Shown: one piece after another, positions 16,545 to 26,766 of the stretch | Numbering within the stretch: position 1 is the stretch's first letter | How the letters are laid out: each line of letters begins with the position of its first letter | Origin: Tritrichomonas foetus | Lineage: Eukaryota > Parabasalia > Tritrichomonadida > Tritrichomonadidae | Length of the DNA stretch: 39,525 bases | Reading direction: 5' to 3' | NCBI GenBank assembly: GCA_001839685.1 | Contig: MLAK01000938.1 | Coordinates: 128,647 to 168,171, forward strand | Position numbers and translations under genes: made by a program | Notes under the pieces: model-generated | The model's input: only the letters and a program-made list of their open reading frames with translations | Database searches by the model: none | What the model was told of the DNA's origin: nothing

Positions 16545-18391
16545 TGATACCGTTTAAAATTTTATATACTCTTTTGAATTTATTTTGTGATGTTGTCTTT
16601 GAATTCAATATTCAGCGTTCAAAAAGTATGAGAATTGTGATAATCCGCCGATTTCATCAGACGATAGATTATCATTCCAATTTTGAATAATCACATGGAT
16701 ATATTTCAGGTGATCGATACAGCTTTTTAAATTGTTAATTGATCAGAGTGATAACTTTTTAATTATATAATCGGTCAAAACATGTTTCATCAAGTTCTCA
16801 ATGAAAATAGCTACAATATCACAGATAATGAGTTTAATTAGATAAATGTAAATCAATATAAATAATTTTTCCAGTTGTAATTTGCCAATTGTTGGATTTT
16901 CCACATTTTTATCATAATCACAATAATAACGAATTAAAATCGAGTTCAAATAATCTATTTATTATTAATGAAATTTCATTAAATCAATGATGTTTAATTT
17001 TTCCTTATCCTGATCAATCATAATTCACCGATAAATATTTGTATGTAAATAAAATCCACGAGGGATAGTTTACGACTTTTACATAAATTTTTTCTGAAAG
17101 ATAATGACAATGTTCACCATTGATTGAATTAGTGAAATATCACGTTTTATATTATATTTCATCGTCTTATCATGGTGAAATGAGGATAAAAGCGCATCAT
17201 TCTTTTATTTAATTCATTGTGATTTTAGGCAGTTAGATATTTCTTCATTAGAGACTAAAATTTTTGAAGAAAATTCTGAAACAAATCATCTTTGATATTT
17301 TTGGTGTTTTTCATAAGTTCGGACGTTATTAGATCTTGTGGTTAGCACCATCACTTGATCAACTTACTTCTTCATAATAAAAAAGATTCAAACAAATCGG
17401 AAAAAAAACGTTTGTATATCTTATTAATATAAACAAGAGCTTTTCATATCAATTGCATGTTCATGAGGTATAGTTCACAATTTTTGAAAAAAAAGATGAC
17501 AAAAATGATGCATCATTGTATGGAAAATAACTTCAAAATTGATTTGAATAAAAAATATGAGGTGAAAAAAATTGTTAAGGGGTGGTGAAACTTTTTGAGA
17601 TTGTTAGATTTTCACAATCTTCATGATAAAAAGTTTCTCTTCATTTTTGTTTTATCCAATACAAATAGTGTATGATATGTGATAAAATTATCGAAAAGAG
17701 AATTTGACAGTCTCAGAATTTTTTCAATGCTAGAAATTTTGTTTTTCCCAAAAATAAAAATGATTATATCTCAATAAGTTTAAAAGTGTTATCCATGTAA
17801 TTTCACTAAACATGGTGAAATATATTAAATATATATTGAAATAATATTCAATATTCTTAATAATCACATCCTCTTGATATTTATAAGATTATCATGTCTT
17901 CATTTCCTTATCAAAGATTTTTACTGCAGCTACATCTCAATGTCACATATTTGAAGATAATTATGGACTTTTACTAAGTTTTTACAAAGAAAATAAGATT
18001 GATATTTAATAATCACTTTTGTCTAATTTTTTTCTCAGTAAATGAACAGAAATGATGTTCTTAATGAAGTATTCATGTAATAATATTTTCCCATGAAATT
18101 CAGTGCGTAAAAAACAATGAATTGAATTGTTTAGGAAAAAAAAAGCAAAAAATATTCAAGCAATTGAATGAAAATAAAACGACGAAAATTTCTGTTAGTC
18201 AAAAAGTCAAATGATGAATATGAAAAAGTGAGGTATAATTTCAATGCAATTAAATACTTCAACAAAATCTATTCATATTTTGAATGATCCAAAAATCATT
18301 GTATTCAAAATTTGCGAATACCTCCAGAAAAAACATCTTAACAAAATCATCGAGATAAAAATCAAAAAAATATTGAGTTAGCAAAATAACT
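16545..18391. other. Long AT-rich spacer between NMD3 and XDH
   Basis: This 1.85-kb divergent spacer is the longest gene-free stretch apart from the gap region. It contains AACTTTTT or AAAAAGTT octamers at 16753, 17589 and 17628, the sequence CATGGTGAAAT twice (17171 and 17811), and a small hairpin at 17800-17821. The minus-strand ORF at 16743-16949 is a hydrophobic AT-rich chance frame in my view. No tRNA, snRNA or conserved coding sequence was recognised. Confidence 0.5.
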
Positions 18392-21300
18392 ATGGTTCGC
18401 ATATCTGCACACCGTAATGGAGAAAATGCAGGAGTGGTCCTTGTCTTCGATGGAGACATTGAGGACCTCTTGAAAGCTGCCACTGAATCTCTTGGAATTA
18501 AAGCCACTCGAGCTTTTTTGAAGAGTGGTGCTGAAATTAAAGATACAAAATACATAGAGAAAGATGACATTATTTATTTCTCAACAGGAAACAACTTCAT
18601 TCCGCCCGCTGATCTTTCCGAAATTGCTTCATCTGTCGTTTCTACACTCGAAATGCCAGCAAGACTGAATCTTATCTTTTATGTAAATGGCAAAAGATAT
18701 GAAATTTCGAACGCAGATCCAGAACTGTCACTTTTGGAATGGTTGAGACTCCACGGCTATACATCTGTCAAGAAGCCATGTGGAGAAGGTGGCTGTGGTG
18801 GATGTGCTGTTGCTGTTGCACGTTATGATAAAGCACTTGGACGTGTTCGACATTTTGCAGTTAATTCATGCCTGGTTCCTTTGCCTTTCATTGATAGCTG
18901 TTCTGTAACGACAGCAGAAGGTGTTGGAACAATTGATCATTTGCATAGAATCCAAAAAGACTTAGCCGAATTTCACGGAACACAGTGTGGTTTTTGCTCA
19001 CCGGGAATTGTTACTACATTGTATGCACTTTTTGCTGATAATCCAGAAAGAACAGTTGCCGAAATTGATGAATGTTTAAGTACGAATTTATGTCGTTGCA
19101 CTGGCTATCGTCCAATATTTGATGCTGCAAAACGTTATGCAATTGATTTCAAAGAAGAAACGCTTGGAACAATTACTAGAGAAAAAGATATTGAAGATAC
19201 TCATGGATCAGTAGTATCAACAAAAGACAATCCACTGGTAACACCAGAATTCCCAGAAGAACTTCTTCATTTAAGAGAAGAGCCATTACTTATTAATGGA
19301 CCAAAGAATTCCTGGTTTAAACCAATTTCTCTATCTCAATTATCAGCAGTTCGATCAAAAGATGGAAAACAGGCCGTTCTTGTCACTGGATCTACAGATT
19401 TATCATTCAGGCAACAATACAATCCAAAGCTTTATCAGCCACTTCTTGTTCAAACAATTGATATTGTTGAACTTCGAAAAATTGAAGTTAAAGATGATTA
19501 TGTTGTTTTTGGAGCAGCAACTAGTATTAATGATTTTGGAAGCTTTTGGTCAAAATGTCCAAAAGAAGGCCAAAAAGAACTTGGAATTGGTTTTCAAAAT
19601 ATTACCAAACATTTTGCAAATTATAATATTCGTAATATTGCATCAATTGGTGGATCATTAGCATCAGGTGATGCCCTTTCAGATCTTTGTCCATTGTTTA
19701 TTGGAACAGGAACCAAATGCGTGTTAGTCTCACAAGATGGTGAAAGGACTGTTCCAGCTTATGATGTTATTGTAAATAAGTGTATTCAACCAAATGAAAT
19801 TTTGGTTCAAGTTATTGTGCCTTTCCAACAGCCAAATGATTTCATTAAAACTTGGAAAGTTGCTAAAAGAAGGGAAGATTCACAATCTACAGTTACTGCA
19901 TGTTTCAATGTTCGTGTTGATGGAAAGAAGTGTGAAAAGGCAACAATTGTAATTGGAAGCGTTGCTCCAAAAGCATTTATAGCAAAAGATGCAGAAGAAT
20001 TTCTTATAGGAAAAGAAATCAACTTTAACATATTCCAGGAATTTCTTGATAAAGTAATGAATAAACTTGAAGTTTCCAATCGTGTCGGATCACATGAACT
20101 TCGAAAAGATATTGTTCGTGGTCTCTGCTACAAGTTCTTTGTTCTTTTATTGGAAAAAATTGGTGAACCAATTGCAGAAGAATACAAATCATGTCCGATT
20201 CCATTTCAACGAAAAGAAAGATCATCTAAACAACGTTATGAAAAGAGACCAAACAAAGTTCTTGGAAAACAAAATATGCATATTTCAGCATATGGACATA
20301 CAACTGGAGAAGCCAAATTTGTAGCTGATATAAATGTCCCTGATGGATGTCTTTATTGTGCACCAGTTTGCTCAACACGTGCTAATGCAAGAATTGTCTC
20401 AACAGATGCAACAGAAGCACTCAAATTACCAGGAGTTATAGACTTTATTACACATAAAGATATTCCCGCAGAGAAAAAGATTGCCTCAATTCCGCCAAAT
20501 GATGAAGATGTTCTAGCTATCGAAAGAACTCATTTTTATGGCCAAATTATCGGATTAATTGTTGCTGAAAATGAAAGATTGGCACAATTTGCAACTCATC
20601 TTGTGAAAGTTGAATATGATGATGAACAAGAGCCAATTGTAACTATTCAACAAGCAATTCAAAATGCTGAAAAGCAGAAAAATGATGATTCATGTTATTT
20701 AATTAAGCACATGGGAATGCATAAAGGCGATGTTTCAAACACACAATGTCATACTGTTGTTTCTGGTAAGAGCTACATTAATAATCAAGAACACTTTTAC
20801 CTCGAAACAAATTCAATGCTTGTTTCGCCTTATGGAACAGAAGGTTATCGAATTTATATTGCTTGCCAAAATCCAGGACTTTGCCAAAATTCAGTTGCTT
20901 CTGTTCTTGGCATTAAAAGAAATCTTGTGCAATGTGAAACAATGAGACTTGGTGGTGGATTTGGTGGAAAACAGGATCGTCCACAACTTTATGCCTGTCA
21001 AGCAGCAATTGCTTCAAATAAGCTCAAGAGACCGATTAAATACGTTTTGACAAGACAACAAGATCTTACTACTTCTGGAATGAGGCATGAATATCTCACT
21101 GATTATAAAATTGGCTGTGATGAAAAAGGAAACATTAATCTTTTGGATGTTTTCTACCATTCAAATGGTGGATGGTCTCTTGATCTTTCTGGCTTGGTTA
21201 TGGATAGAACGATTTATAGTGCTTCTGGTGGATACTACATTCCAAATATGAATGTTGATGCTTCAATTTATAAGACTAATAAACTTTCATGTACAGCTTT

Positions 21301-22531
21301 CCGTGGATTTGGCGTTCCACAATCACTTTTAACAATTGAAACTGCAATTGCGCACATAGCTCATCAACTTGGTGTTCGACCAGAAACAATTAAAGAAAGA
21401 AATCTTTATCATAAAGGCGATAAAACACTCACTGGCTATGTTCTTCCTGATGACAACACTCGTAGATGCTGGTTTGCATGCAAAGAAAGCTGTGAATGGG
21501 ACAAACGAGTCGCCGAAGTTGAAGATTTCAATAAGAAAAATGTTTACAAGAAACGTGGAATTGCAATGGTACCTGTTGTTTCAACAATGGGATTTGAATC
21601 AGAATTCATGATGAAAAGTCATGCACTTGTTCAAATTTATGGTGATGGATCAGTTTCTATTGCCCATGGCGGTATTGAAATGGGACAGGGTCTTCACACC
21701 AAGATGCAAATGATTGCTGCTGAAACACTTGGAATTGATCCTAAATATGTGAAGGTTCTCCCAACTGCTACTGATAAAACTGTGAATATGCCCCCAACTG
21801 CAGGTTCTACAGGAACTGATCTTCATGGAAGATCTGTTTTCTATGCATGCAAAGAACTCAACGAAAACTTGAAACCTGTTCGTGAAGCTCACCCTGATTG
21901 GTCATGGGAACAAATTTGTTCCTATTCATTCTTCAACAAAGTTTGTATGCAAGCATCAGGATGGAATAAAATGCCAAACCATGTGTATGATCATAAAACA
22001 CATGAAGGACGTGAATCATATTATTTAATATGGTCAGTTGGTTTCTCAATGGTTGAACTTGATGTTCTTACTGGTGAACATTATGTTGTTCGTACAGATT
22101 TGGTACATGATTGCGGCAGCTCATTAAATCCAGGAATCGATATTGGCCAAATTGAAGGAGGATTTGTTCAAGGACAAGGATTATACACCATTGAAGATAT
22201 GATATGGGCTAGGGATGGTCACATCCGAACACGAAACGTTACAACTTATAAAATCCCAACACTTGATGATATTCCTGACGATTTCCGTGTTGAGCTTCTA
22301 AGAAATGATTACAATGACATGGGAATTTATGGCTCTAAAGCATCTGGTGAAGCTGGTTTAAGACTTGGCTGCTCAGTTCTAATGGCTCTAAGAGATGCAG
22401 TTACTGCAGCACGCCATCAATTTGGTGTTGATGAATGGTTTGAATTTAATTCACCAGCAACAATTGAACAAATTCGCTCCAAGATTCCAGTTGAGTTTCT
22501 CAACCCATCAAAGAGTGAATTGTTAAAATAA
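18392..22531 (+). CDS. Xanthine dehydrogenase-type molybdenum hydroxylase with N-terminal KHA/doublecortin-like domain
   Basis: The enzyme type oxidises hypoxanthine/xanthine or aldehydes using two Fe2S2 clusters, FAD and molybdopterin. Residues 1-68 are foreign to the family: a ubiquitin-like fold with RISAHRNGENAGVVLVFDG, LLKAATESLGI and KSGAEIKDTKYIEKDDIIYF, like KHA or doublecortin domains. Then come the plant-ferredoxin cluster (C130, C135, C138, C160), the second cluster (C199, C202, C234, C236), the FAD domain (about 320-560) with NIRNIASIGGSLASGD, and the Mo domain with QEHFYLETN, GGGFGGK, AFRGFG and GGIEMGQGLHTKM. E1320 (GEAGLRLG) is the catalytic base and R939 the conserved substrate arginine. 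The Glu that normally follows GGGFGGK is Gln861. The catalytic core has normal length. The start is the first ATG in an otherwise open frame. Confidence 0.95.
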   Translation: MVRISAHRNGENAGVVLVFDGDIEDLLKAATESLGIKATRAFLKSGAEIKDTKYIEKDDIIYFSTGNNFIPPADLSEIASSVVSTLEMPARLNLIFYVNGKRYEISNADPELSLLEWLRLHGYTSVKKPCGEGGCGGCAVAVARYDKALGRVRHFAVNSCLVPLPFIDSCSVTTAEGVGTIDHLHRIQKDLAEFHGTQCGFCSPGIVTTLYALFADNPERTVAEIDECLSTNLCRCTGYRPIFDAAKRYAIDFKEETLGTITREKDIEDTHGSVVSTKDNPLVTPEFPEELLHLREEPLLINGPKNSWFKPISLSQLSAVRSKDGKQAVLVTGSTDLSFRQQYNPKLYQPLLVQTIDIVELRKIEVKDDYVVFGAATSINDFGSFWSKCPKEGQKELGIGFQNITKHFANYNIRNIASIGGSLASGDALSDLCPLFIGTGTKCVLVSQDGERTVPAYDVIVNKCIQPNEILVQVIVPFQQPNDFIKTWKVAKRREDSQSTVTACFNVRVDGKKCEKATIVIGSVAPKAFIAKDAEEFLIGKEINFNIFQEFLDKVMNKLEVSNRVGSHELRKDIVRGLCYKFFVLLLEKIGEPIAEEYKSCPIPFQRKERSSKQRYEKRPNKVLGKQNMHISAYGHTTGEAKFVADINVPDGCLYCAPVCSTRANARIVSTDATEALKLPGVIDFITHKDIPAEKKIASIPPNDEDVLAIERTHFYGQIIGLIVAENERLAQFATHLVKVEYDDEQEPIVTIQQAIQNAEKQKNDDSCYLIKHMGMHKGDVSNTQCHTVVSGKSYINNQEHFYLETNSMLVSPYGTEGYRIYIACQNPGLCQNSVASVLGIKRNLVQCETMRLGGGFGGKQDRPQLYACQAAIASNKLKRPIKYVLTRQQDLTTSGMRHEYLTDYKIGCDEKGNINLLDVFYHSNGGWSLDLSGLVMDRTIYSASGGYYIPNMNVDASIYKTNKLSCTAFRGFGVPQSLLTIETAIAHIAHQLGVRPETIKERNLYHKGDKTLTGYVLPDDNTRRCWFACKESCEWDKRVAEVEDFNKKNVYKKRGIAMVPVVSTMGFESEFMMKSHALVQIYGDGSVSIAHGGIEMGQGLHTKMQMIAAETLGIDPKYVKVLPTATDKTVNMPPTAGSTGTDLHGRSVFYACKELNENLKPVREAHPDWSWEQICSYSFFNKVCMQASGWNKMPNHVYDHKTHEGRESYYLIWSVGFSMVELDVLTGEHYVVRTDLVHDCGSSLNPGIDIGQIEGGFVQGQGLYTIEDMIWARDGHIRTRNVTTYKIPTLDDIPDDFRVELLRNDYNDMGIYGSKASGEAGLRLGCSVLMALRDAVTAARHQFGVDEWFEFNSPATIEQIRSKIPVEFLNPSKSELLK

Positions 22532-22737
22532 GCGTGATTTTATTATTTATTTTCTATAATTAATTTTTAATAAATTTATATGAATATCAAACTAGTTCTT
22601 TTCATTATTTAGGTTCTCTTATTTAACCTTTTTAAATCTAAGATAGATATTATAGATTCATCATATTTCTATAATTTATTATGTAAATTCTATTCACTTT
22701 ATATCTATATATTCTATAAAACACATGAAATTTCATC

Positions 22738-23241
22738 TTAATCATCAGACATTGGCCATTCAAATGGCATAATACTGTCAATTTCACTATATGATTGATC
22801 AGAATTGATTACATTAATATCGTTTGTTTGTTGATTGTTTTGTTTTTGAATCTTATTTTGATGTTCTGATTCTAGCATTTCGATAGTTGATGGCAATGCC
22901 ATCCTATTTCTTTCTAATAAATAATATCTGTTTTTAACACCATTTGGACTTCTTCCAGGTAAAAATTGTGCAATTTTTGCCCATGTGTTTCCATAAAGGA
23001 TGTGATTTTTCAAAAGTATTAAATCTTCATCTGATTCCCAATTTGTGGTATTCAACTGTGGATCAAGGACGTTTATCCATCTCTCCCTACATTGCTTGCA
23101 ATTTCTTCCATGTAAATCACATGCAATTATAAACCAATTTTTTGTTCCATGTATTTTAACACTGTTTCTCAACAACTCATCTTCTTCTGAGCTCCACTTC
23201 TGTTTTTTCTTTTTCTCATGACTTTGAATATAACTCATCAA
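22738..23241 (-). CDS. Two-repeat Myb DNA-binding protein
   Basis: Two Myb repeats are evident. The first has W16 (KWSSEEDELL), W36 and W55 (RERWINVL); the second begins NWESDEDLILLKNHILYGNTWAKIAQFLPGRSPNGVKNRYY, with the third aromatic as Tyr. The basic start KKKKQK could be a nuclear localisation signal. The short acidic C-terminal tail is Asn/Ser-rich and ends MPFEWPMSDD. Small R2R3 proteins of this layout are an expanded trichomonad family; in T. vaginalis some bind core promoter and initiator-like elements. Its own upstream region has TAAACGTCA 10 bp before the start codon. Target genes cannot be told from sequence. Confidence 0.92.
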   Translation of the reverse strand: MMSYIQSHEKKKKQKWSSEEDELLRNSVKIHGTKNWFIIACDLHGRNCKQCRERWINVLDPQLNTTNWESDEDLILLKNHILYGNTWAKIAQFLPGRSPNGVKNRYYLLERNRMALPSTIEMLESEHQNKIQKQNNQQTNDINVINSDQSYSEIDSIMPFEWPMSDD

Positions 23242-24364
23242 TAAATGAATTGACGTTTATGACTCAAAATATTTCTGTTGATTTCAAACAACAGGTAATA
23301 TTCAATCAATATGTTTTCGTGAAATATTAATTTGTCCAAATATTTATTAAAATGATGCCAAAAAGTATTACCAATATGAAAATTCCATGAGAGAGATAAA
23401 TAAATCAAATAAATAATTTCTCAAAAATTAGAATAAAAAAGTGTTATCTAGTGTCTTTATTATGAAATATTTAAAATAAACAGTAATCATGCACGATATA
23501 CAAACACAATCTGTTATTAATAGATTTTTTATGAGATTATCATGTTTATATGGAAATTCTTTAATATATCCGACATTATTGTTTTTAACATGACATTTAA
23601 ATGCATTGCTCTTATCAACTAGAGTGTAGCTGTTGACTTCTTTTTTACTTTTCTTCTTTTTTTTGTGAAAAAACCGGTTGGTTTTTGTGAATATAGACTA
23701 TTCAATTTTCAATTAAGCAGGTTATTGAAATGTAATTGAAAACAGGTGACATTTATTTCGTGAGCTTTCACTATATGTTGCATAATTCGTAAATACTTAG
23801 TAAGATGTTGTGTCAAAAAGATATGTGAACGTGAAATGCGACTTTTTTTGCAAATTCAAAAACAAAATGTCATCCTATATATTAAATTAGATTGTTCTCT
23901 CATGTGCTATAATCACATTTCCACATTGGGAATAATTATATAACAAATGCTATATAATATGAGCTCTATAAAATATGAACGAAAATTAACTTTTTTCAAA
24001 TAAATTAATTAATCTTTATAGAAATGAATTTAATAGAATACAATTGTAATAATAATATAAATCAAGTTTAGATAGTGCATAAATTCACTTAAAGGTATAA
24101 ATATTTTTCAATTTGAAAAATTGAAATAACACTCATTCATAAAGTTGTTAATATGATTTGCTATTATAACAATATTAATTTGTAGAATAGTAAAGATCGT
24201 CATTTTATGATCTCGCTCAACAGATTAATTCTTTCTCCTGAATAGAAAATTGAATCTCAGTGGGAAACATGACATACCATATGAAAAACATAAATCATAA
24301 TTGAGATTGAAAAGTGACATGTTGTTCTTCAGTTAGGTGATGTGACCAGACAAATACTTCAAAA
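23242..24364. other. Divergent spacer, Myb and cyclophilin genes
   Basis: AT-rich, 1.1 kb, with an AACTTTTT octamer at 23988-23995. The sequence GATAGTGCATA at 24071-24081 also occurs at 7570-7580. No credible ORF or RNA gene was seen. Confidence 0.45.
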
Positions 24365-24928
24365 ATGCTCTTCCTTTTAGCAGCATTTTGCCTTTGCGCA
24401 GAACCAGAAGTTACCCACCGTGTTTTCTTCGATATTGAAATCAACGGCGAAAGCGTTGGCCGCATCACATTCGGACTCTTCGGAAACGTCGTTCCAAAGA
24501 CAGCCGAAAATTTCCGCGCTCTCTGCACAGGTGAAAAGGGAATCGGCAGATCTGGAAAGAAACTTTCATACCAAGGATCCATATTCCACCGTGTCATCCC
24601 CAACTTCATGATCCAAGGTGGTGATTTCACAAATGGAAATGGAACAGGAGGAGAATCAATCTATGGAGCAAAATTCAATGACGAGTCATTCGAAATTCCA
24701 CACTCTGGCCCAGGACTCCTTTCAATGGCCAATGCCGGACCAAATACAAACGGATCCCAATTCTTCATCACAACCGTCCCAACCCCACACCTTAATGGAA
24801 GGCATGTCGTTTTTGGAAAGGTCCTTGAGGGAATGGATGTTGTTAAATTGATCGAATCTAAAGGATCAAACTCAGGCAGAACAAGCGCCAAGGTTGTCAT
24901 TGCTGACTGCGGTGAATTGACAAACTAA
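24365..24928 (+). CDS. Secretory-pathway cyclophilin (peptidyl-prolyl isomerase)
   Basis: A cyclophilin B-like enzyme speeding proline isomerisation during protein folding. A short signal peptide (residues 1-12, [12 protein letters not shown]) precedes a complete cyclophilin domain. Catalytic and binding residues are present: R76 and F81 in FHRVIPNF, Q84 in MIQGGDF, F134 in SQFFI and H147 in GRHVVFGKV. The position of CypA Trp121 is His142, a change that in other cyclophilins lowers cyclosporin binding. There is no KDEL-type ending, so it may be ER-passing or secreted. The gene uses noticeably more G/C-ending codons than its neighbours, which suggests high expression. Its stop codon overlaps a TAAA signal. 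Confidence 0.95.
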   Translation: MLFLLAAFCLCAEPEVTHRVFFDIEINGESVGRITFGLFGNVVPKTAENFRALCTGEKGIGRSGKKLSYQGSIFHRVIPNFMIQGGDFTNGNGTGGESIYGAKFNDESFEIPHSGPGLLSMANAGPNTNGSQFFITTVPTPHLNGRHVVFGKVLEGMDVVKLIESKGSNSGRTSAKVVIADCGELTN

Positions 24929-25043
24929 ACAATATTTTTGTTTATTTCCCGTTTTAAATTTTATTAAAGTGTGTTAATTTTTAGAAATTATTCACCAAAA
25001 AAGATTCTGATCATTCGTTTGGTGATATCTCATCATTTGCTAA

Positions 25044-26013
25044 GTGTCTTTATTGAAGTGTTTTTATTGAGGTGTTTTTATTGAGGTGTTTTTATTGANN
25101 NNNNNNNNNNNNNNNNNNNNNNNNNNNNNNNNNNNNNNNNNNNNNNNNNNNNNNNNNNNNNNNNNNNNNNNNNNNNNNNNNNNNNNNNNNNNNNNNNNNN
25201 NNNNNNNNNNNNNNNNNNNNNNNNNNNNNNNNNNNNNNNNNNNNNNNNNNNNNNNNNNNNNNNNNNNNNNNNNNNNNNNNNNNNNNNNNNNNNNNNNNNN
25301 NNNNNNNNNNNNNNNNNNNNNNNNNNNNNNNNNNNNNNNNNNNNNNNNNNNNNNNNNNNNNNNNNNNNNNNNNNNNNNNNNNNNNNNNNNNNNNNNNNNN
25401 NNNNNNNNNNNNNNNNNNNNNNNNNNNNNNNNNNNNNNNNNNNNNNNNNNNNNNNNNNNNNNNNNNNNNNNNNNNNNNNNNNNNNNNNNNNNNNNNNNNN
25501 NNNNNNNNNNNNNNNNNNNNNNNNNNNNNNNNNNNNNNNNNNNNNNNNNNNNNNNNNNNNNNNNNNNNNNNNNNNNNNNNNNNNNNNNNNNNNNNNNNNN
25601 NNNNNNNNNNNNNNNNNNNNNNNNNNNNNNNNNNNNNNNNNNNNNNNNNNNNNNNNNNNNNNNNNNNNNNNNNNNNNNNNNNNNNNNNNNNNNNNNNNNN
25701 NNNNNNNNNNNNNNNNNNNNNNNNNNNNNNNNNNNNNNNNNNNNNNNNNNNNNNNNNNNNNNNNNNNNNNNNNNNNNNNNNNNNNNNNNNNNNNNNNNNN
25801 NNNNNNNNNNNNNNNNNNNNNNNNNNNNNNNNNNNNNNNNNNNNNNNNNNNNNNNNNNNNNNNNNNNNNNNNNNNNNNNNNNNNNNNNNNNNNNNNNNNN
25901 NNNNNNNNNNNNNNNNNNNNNNNNNNNNNNNNNNNNNNNNNNNNNNNNTTTATTGAAGTGTCTTTATTGAAGTGTCTTTATTGAAGTGTTTTTATTGAAG
26001 TGTCTTTATTGGA
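25044..26013. repeat. 14-bp minisatellite around an assembly gap
   Basis: Units of GTGTYTTTATTGAR run from 25044 to 25098 on the left of the gap and from 25949 to 26013 on the right, in the same orientation. About four copies are visible on each side, alternating between GTGTC and GTGTT starts. The period is not a multiple of three and stop codons appear in both directions, so it is non-coding. Confidence 0.92.
25099..25948. other. Assembly gap (850 N)
   Basis: An unbroken run of N. Because both edges are the same 14-bp repeat, the hidden sequence is most simply more of that array. The N count may be an estimate, as it does not keep the 14-bp phase. Confidence 0.98.
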
Positions 26014-26766
26014 GAATTCTGTTTTATGAAAGAAAAAATGAAATTTAATCGAATAATGATCATTTAATAGATGCATTCCTTTTCAATCTAAATGTTAGAA
26101 CCACGATTTTTCAGTGAATTAAATCTATCAATATATTCATATGTTGATTGGGGAATTCGATAAAAATAGATTCTCATTTTCCATATTGAAAATAATGCTG
26201 AAGATTTGTGCTAAGAAAAAAGTAAAAATGAATTTTTTCTAAATTCACTGGTATTTTCTTGAATTTTATTTAGAAAGTAAATTCGGAGAAAAATTTAGGC
26301 TTTTACAATATTGGAATAAATTCATAGGAATAATACGATATCTGATATTCTATTTGGTTATTCACTATCTTCTTACCGAGAAAATCTAAGTTAATGTTCT
26401 CTCAATTATTTTTCCCCGATTCAGAATAAATATCACAGTAACCTTGAAATTTTAGGAAAGTTATGACCGTACTTAAACTTTTTGACATAAAAAAAGATAA
26501 ACGCCTTCTCGAAAAATGTTCATCGTCTTTCAAAAAGTTAGCAATTTTGATTTATTTCAGAAATATATTAAAAACGGACTCTTAATACAATCAAAAAGTT
26601 ATATGACAAAAAAAATCAATTTGCTGCGTCACTTCATACCCCCAAAAACATTATCAAGAAAGGTTTTCGAAAAGATAGATTATTGTCAAAAACAGTATTG
26701 ATATAAAATTTTTATTCAAACTTCGAAACATATAAAAAATCATCATATTGAAAAAGTTCTTAAAAA

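Larger units (their letters stand above)
24929..26766. other. Intergenic region with minisatellite, assembly gap and kinase promoter
   Basis: The left part holds the 14-bp tandem array and the N run. To the right, 26014-26766 is non-coding AT-rich DNA with a cluster of four AAAAAGTT/AACTTTTT octamers (26476, 26532, 26593, 26751) leading up to the kinase start at 26767. A 61-codon plus-strand ORF at 26516-26701 overlaps two of these motifs and is not convincing. Confidence 0.5.

Noticed and set aside
7570..24081. Shared 11-mer GATAGTGCATA at 7570 and 24071
   Set aside because: Two copies of an AT-rich 11-mer in 40 kb with different contexts; too weak to call an element.
25086..25970. Long ORF across the N run
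   Set aside because: It consists almost only of undetermined bases and repeat units; the real repeat has stops in all phases because its period is 14.
26516..26701. 61-codon plus-strand ORF before the kinase gene
   Set aside because: Lys/Phe/Ile-rich chance composition, overlaps two AAAAAGTT motifs in a likely promoter, and no recognisable domain.
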